Origin: CAVTND01 sp963735955
GTDB taxonomy: Bacteria > Pseudomonadota > Gammaproteobacteria > Burkholderiales > Burkholderiaceae_F
Direction: 5' to 3'
Length of the DNA: 64,000 bases
Assembly: GCA_963735955.1 (NCBI GenBank)
Contig: CAVTND010000010.1
Span: 310,001-374,000, forward strand
Shown: piece by piece, positions 63,180 through 64,000 of the stretch
Position numbering within the stretch: the stretch's first letter is position 1
Layout: every line of letters starts with the position of its first letter
Notes under the pieces: generated by a model
What the model saw: only the letters and a program-made list of their open reading frames with translations
Told to the model about the DNA's origin: nothing
Databases searched by the model: none
Position numbers and translations under genes: made by a program

Positions 63180-64000
63180 TCAAGGCGTGTACTGGCGATC
63201 CCTTGGAACGTTTACGAAGCTCGTCGTGCCTGGCGTCCGCCAGCGCAGCCGAGCGATTGCGCCGCCGGTGTTGTCAAAGTACTCGACGACAATCGCAAGC
63301 TTCTGCCCGGCCTCAAGATTGATGTCCGCAGTCGTGTCAGTTGTCGATCCATGGACTGTCCAGTTGTCGATCGCCAACGCGCCGCCCAGCCAGACGCGGA
63401 TTCCGTCATCGGACACCGTCTGGAACCGGTAGGTCCCGGTTGCCGGTGCTTCGATTGAACCGGTCCAGCGCACAGAGAAGCCGTTGGAGTTGACTCCTGT
63501 ACCGGGCGATGACGAACCCCAGTTGTAGTTCAGCTGCTCAGTTCGGATCAGCACCGGAAATCCGCTGAGCGTCTTGTTGTTGAAGTAGCTGCCGCTCAGT
63601 CCGAGTCCGTTCCCGGCATTGATCGGGGCCGAAGCCTCCTCCCGCCCGATGGCCTTCACGTACGCGACCAGCTTCGACAAATCGGAGTCGCTAATAGACG
63701 CCGCAGTGAACGTCGGTCCGTTATGCGCTCGGATCGCTACCTCCACCGTCGCCGCCGATCCGTCGTGCAAATAGGGCGCGGTTGCCCAGACGTCTCGCAA
63801 GGTTGGAATGTCGATTCCCGTCAGTGCGGCACCAAGCCGCTGTCCGCTGGCGGGCTTGAGCGTGCCGATGTCGACCGGCGTGTTGATCCCGCTGCCGGTG
63901 AACTCAGTGCCGGCGTGGCAGCTGCCGCAATTGAGATTGCGAAAGAGTGTCTTTCCCTGCGAAGCGGCCGATGGAAGGCCGCCTCCGGACGAGCGCAATG
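63180..64000 (-). CDS. Cytochrome c-PA14 domain protein, 5' end outside window
   Basis: The visible 273 codons start inside a frame entering from the right. GKTLFRNLNCGSCHAGTEFTGSG is a c-type haem site (CGSCH). TLRDVWATAPYLHDGSAATVEVAIRAH and LVAYVKAIG follow, as in di-haem peroxidase/MauG-like or surface cytochromes. Then comes a PA14 domain (GLSGSYFNNKTLSGFPVLIRTEQLNYNW, VRWTGSIEAPATGTYRFQTVSDDGIRVWLGG, VVEYFDNTGGAIARLRW). PA14 is usually carbohydrate-binding. The protein is probably exported. The haem-PA14 combination suggests a surface oxidase; substrate unknown. The frame is intact to the window edge. Confidence 0.78.
   Translation of the reverse strand, partial: LRSSGGGLPSAASQGKTLFRNLNCGSCHAGTEFTGSGINTPVDIGTLKPASGQRLGAALTGIDIPTLRDVWATAPYLHDGSAATVEVAIRAHNGPTFTAASISDSDLSKLVAYVKAIGREEASAPINAGNGLGLSGSYFNNKTLSGFPVLIRTEQLNYNWGSSSPGTGVNSNGFSVRWTGSIEAPATGTYRFQTVSDDGIRVWLGGALAIDNWTVHGSTTDTTADINLEAGQKLAIVVEYFDNTGGAIARLRWRTPGTTSFVNVPRDRQYTP

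Overview
High-GC proteobacterial chromosome, most probably a betaproteobacterium of the Burkholderiales type. The evidence is gene content and order: smpB divergent from ratA-rnfH, guaB-guaA, mdh / GntR regulator / sdhCDAB-sdhE-gltA, sucA-sucB-lpdA-zapE, bamD divergent from rluD-pgeF, then phaCAB. No rRNA, tRNA, CRISPR array, insertion sequence or phage gene was recognised. The cell can be read as an aerobic respirer with a full oxidative TCA cycle, a thiosulfate-oxidising (Sox) capacity and polyhydroxybutyrate storage.

Layout. 1-3.6 kb: tail of a sox cluster (soxX, a thioredoxin-like protein, soxB). 3.7-9.3 kb: smpB, ratA, rnfH, a DUF4124 protein, guaB and guaA with two small membrane proteins. 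9.3-17 kb: an apparent insertion between guaA and tadA that carries a structured leader, mgtA, corA, a decayed gene, a DUF3300/DUF2950 pair and a lipoprotein. 17.2-20.2 kb: tightly coupled small genes, tadA, ldcA and a GNAT acetyltransferase. 20.3-24.2 kb (minus): a DUF2237 gene and an Mla-like MCE lipid transport operon. 24.2-30.5 kb (minus): acnA, prpD, prpB, mdh. 30.9-36.8 kb (plus): GntR regulator, sdhCDAB-sdhE, gltA. 36.8-40.1 kb: small accessory genes (DUF1428, BNR-repeat protein, MoaD-like protein, two SHOCT lipoproteins, an SDR). 40.2-45.0 kb (minus): a three-subunit ferredoxin-type 2-oxoacid oxidoreductase (korCAB-like). 45.3-51.3 kb (plus): sucA, sucB, a PspC-domain protein, lpdA. 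51.3-59.0 kb: zapE, a charged secreted protein, PP2C phosphatase, DUF465 protein, DinG-like helicase, bamD, rluD, pgeF. 59.2-63.0 kb: phaC-phaA-phaB. 63.2 kb to the end: a cytochrome c-PA14 protein running off the window.

How it works together. About 25 kb is devoted to central carbon metabolism. Every TCA enzyme except isocitrate dehydrogenase, succinyl-CoA synthetase and fumarase is present, plus two methylcitrate-cycle enzymes without a methylcitrate synthase. The most striking arrangement is that two alternative routes from 2-oxoglutarate to succinyl-CoA, the lipoate/NAD+ complex (sucAB-lpdA) and the ferredoxin/FAD-type KorABC enzyme, are divergently transcribed from one roughly 310-bp region. 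That region holds a perfect 23-bp palindrome.

Quality caveat. About 50 reading-frame breaks occur, mostly in soxB, ratA, guaB, guaA, mgtA, korC, phaC and phaA, while acnA, sdhA, sucA, sucB, lpdA and most other genes are intact. Nearly all are explained by one extra base. Because essential genes are hit repeatedly, I treat these as sequence or assembly errors. I give such genes as single CDS spanning the breaks, so a plain translation of those coordinates will not be continuous.
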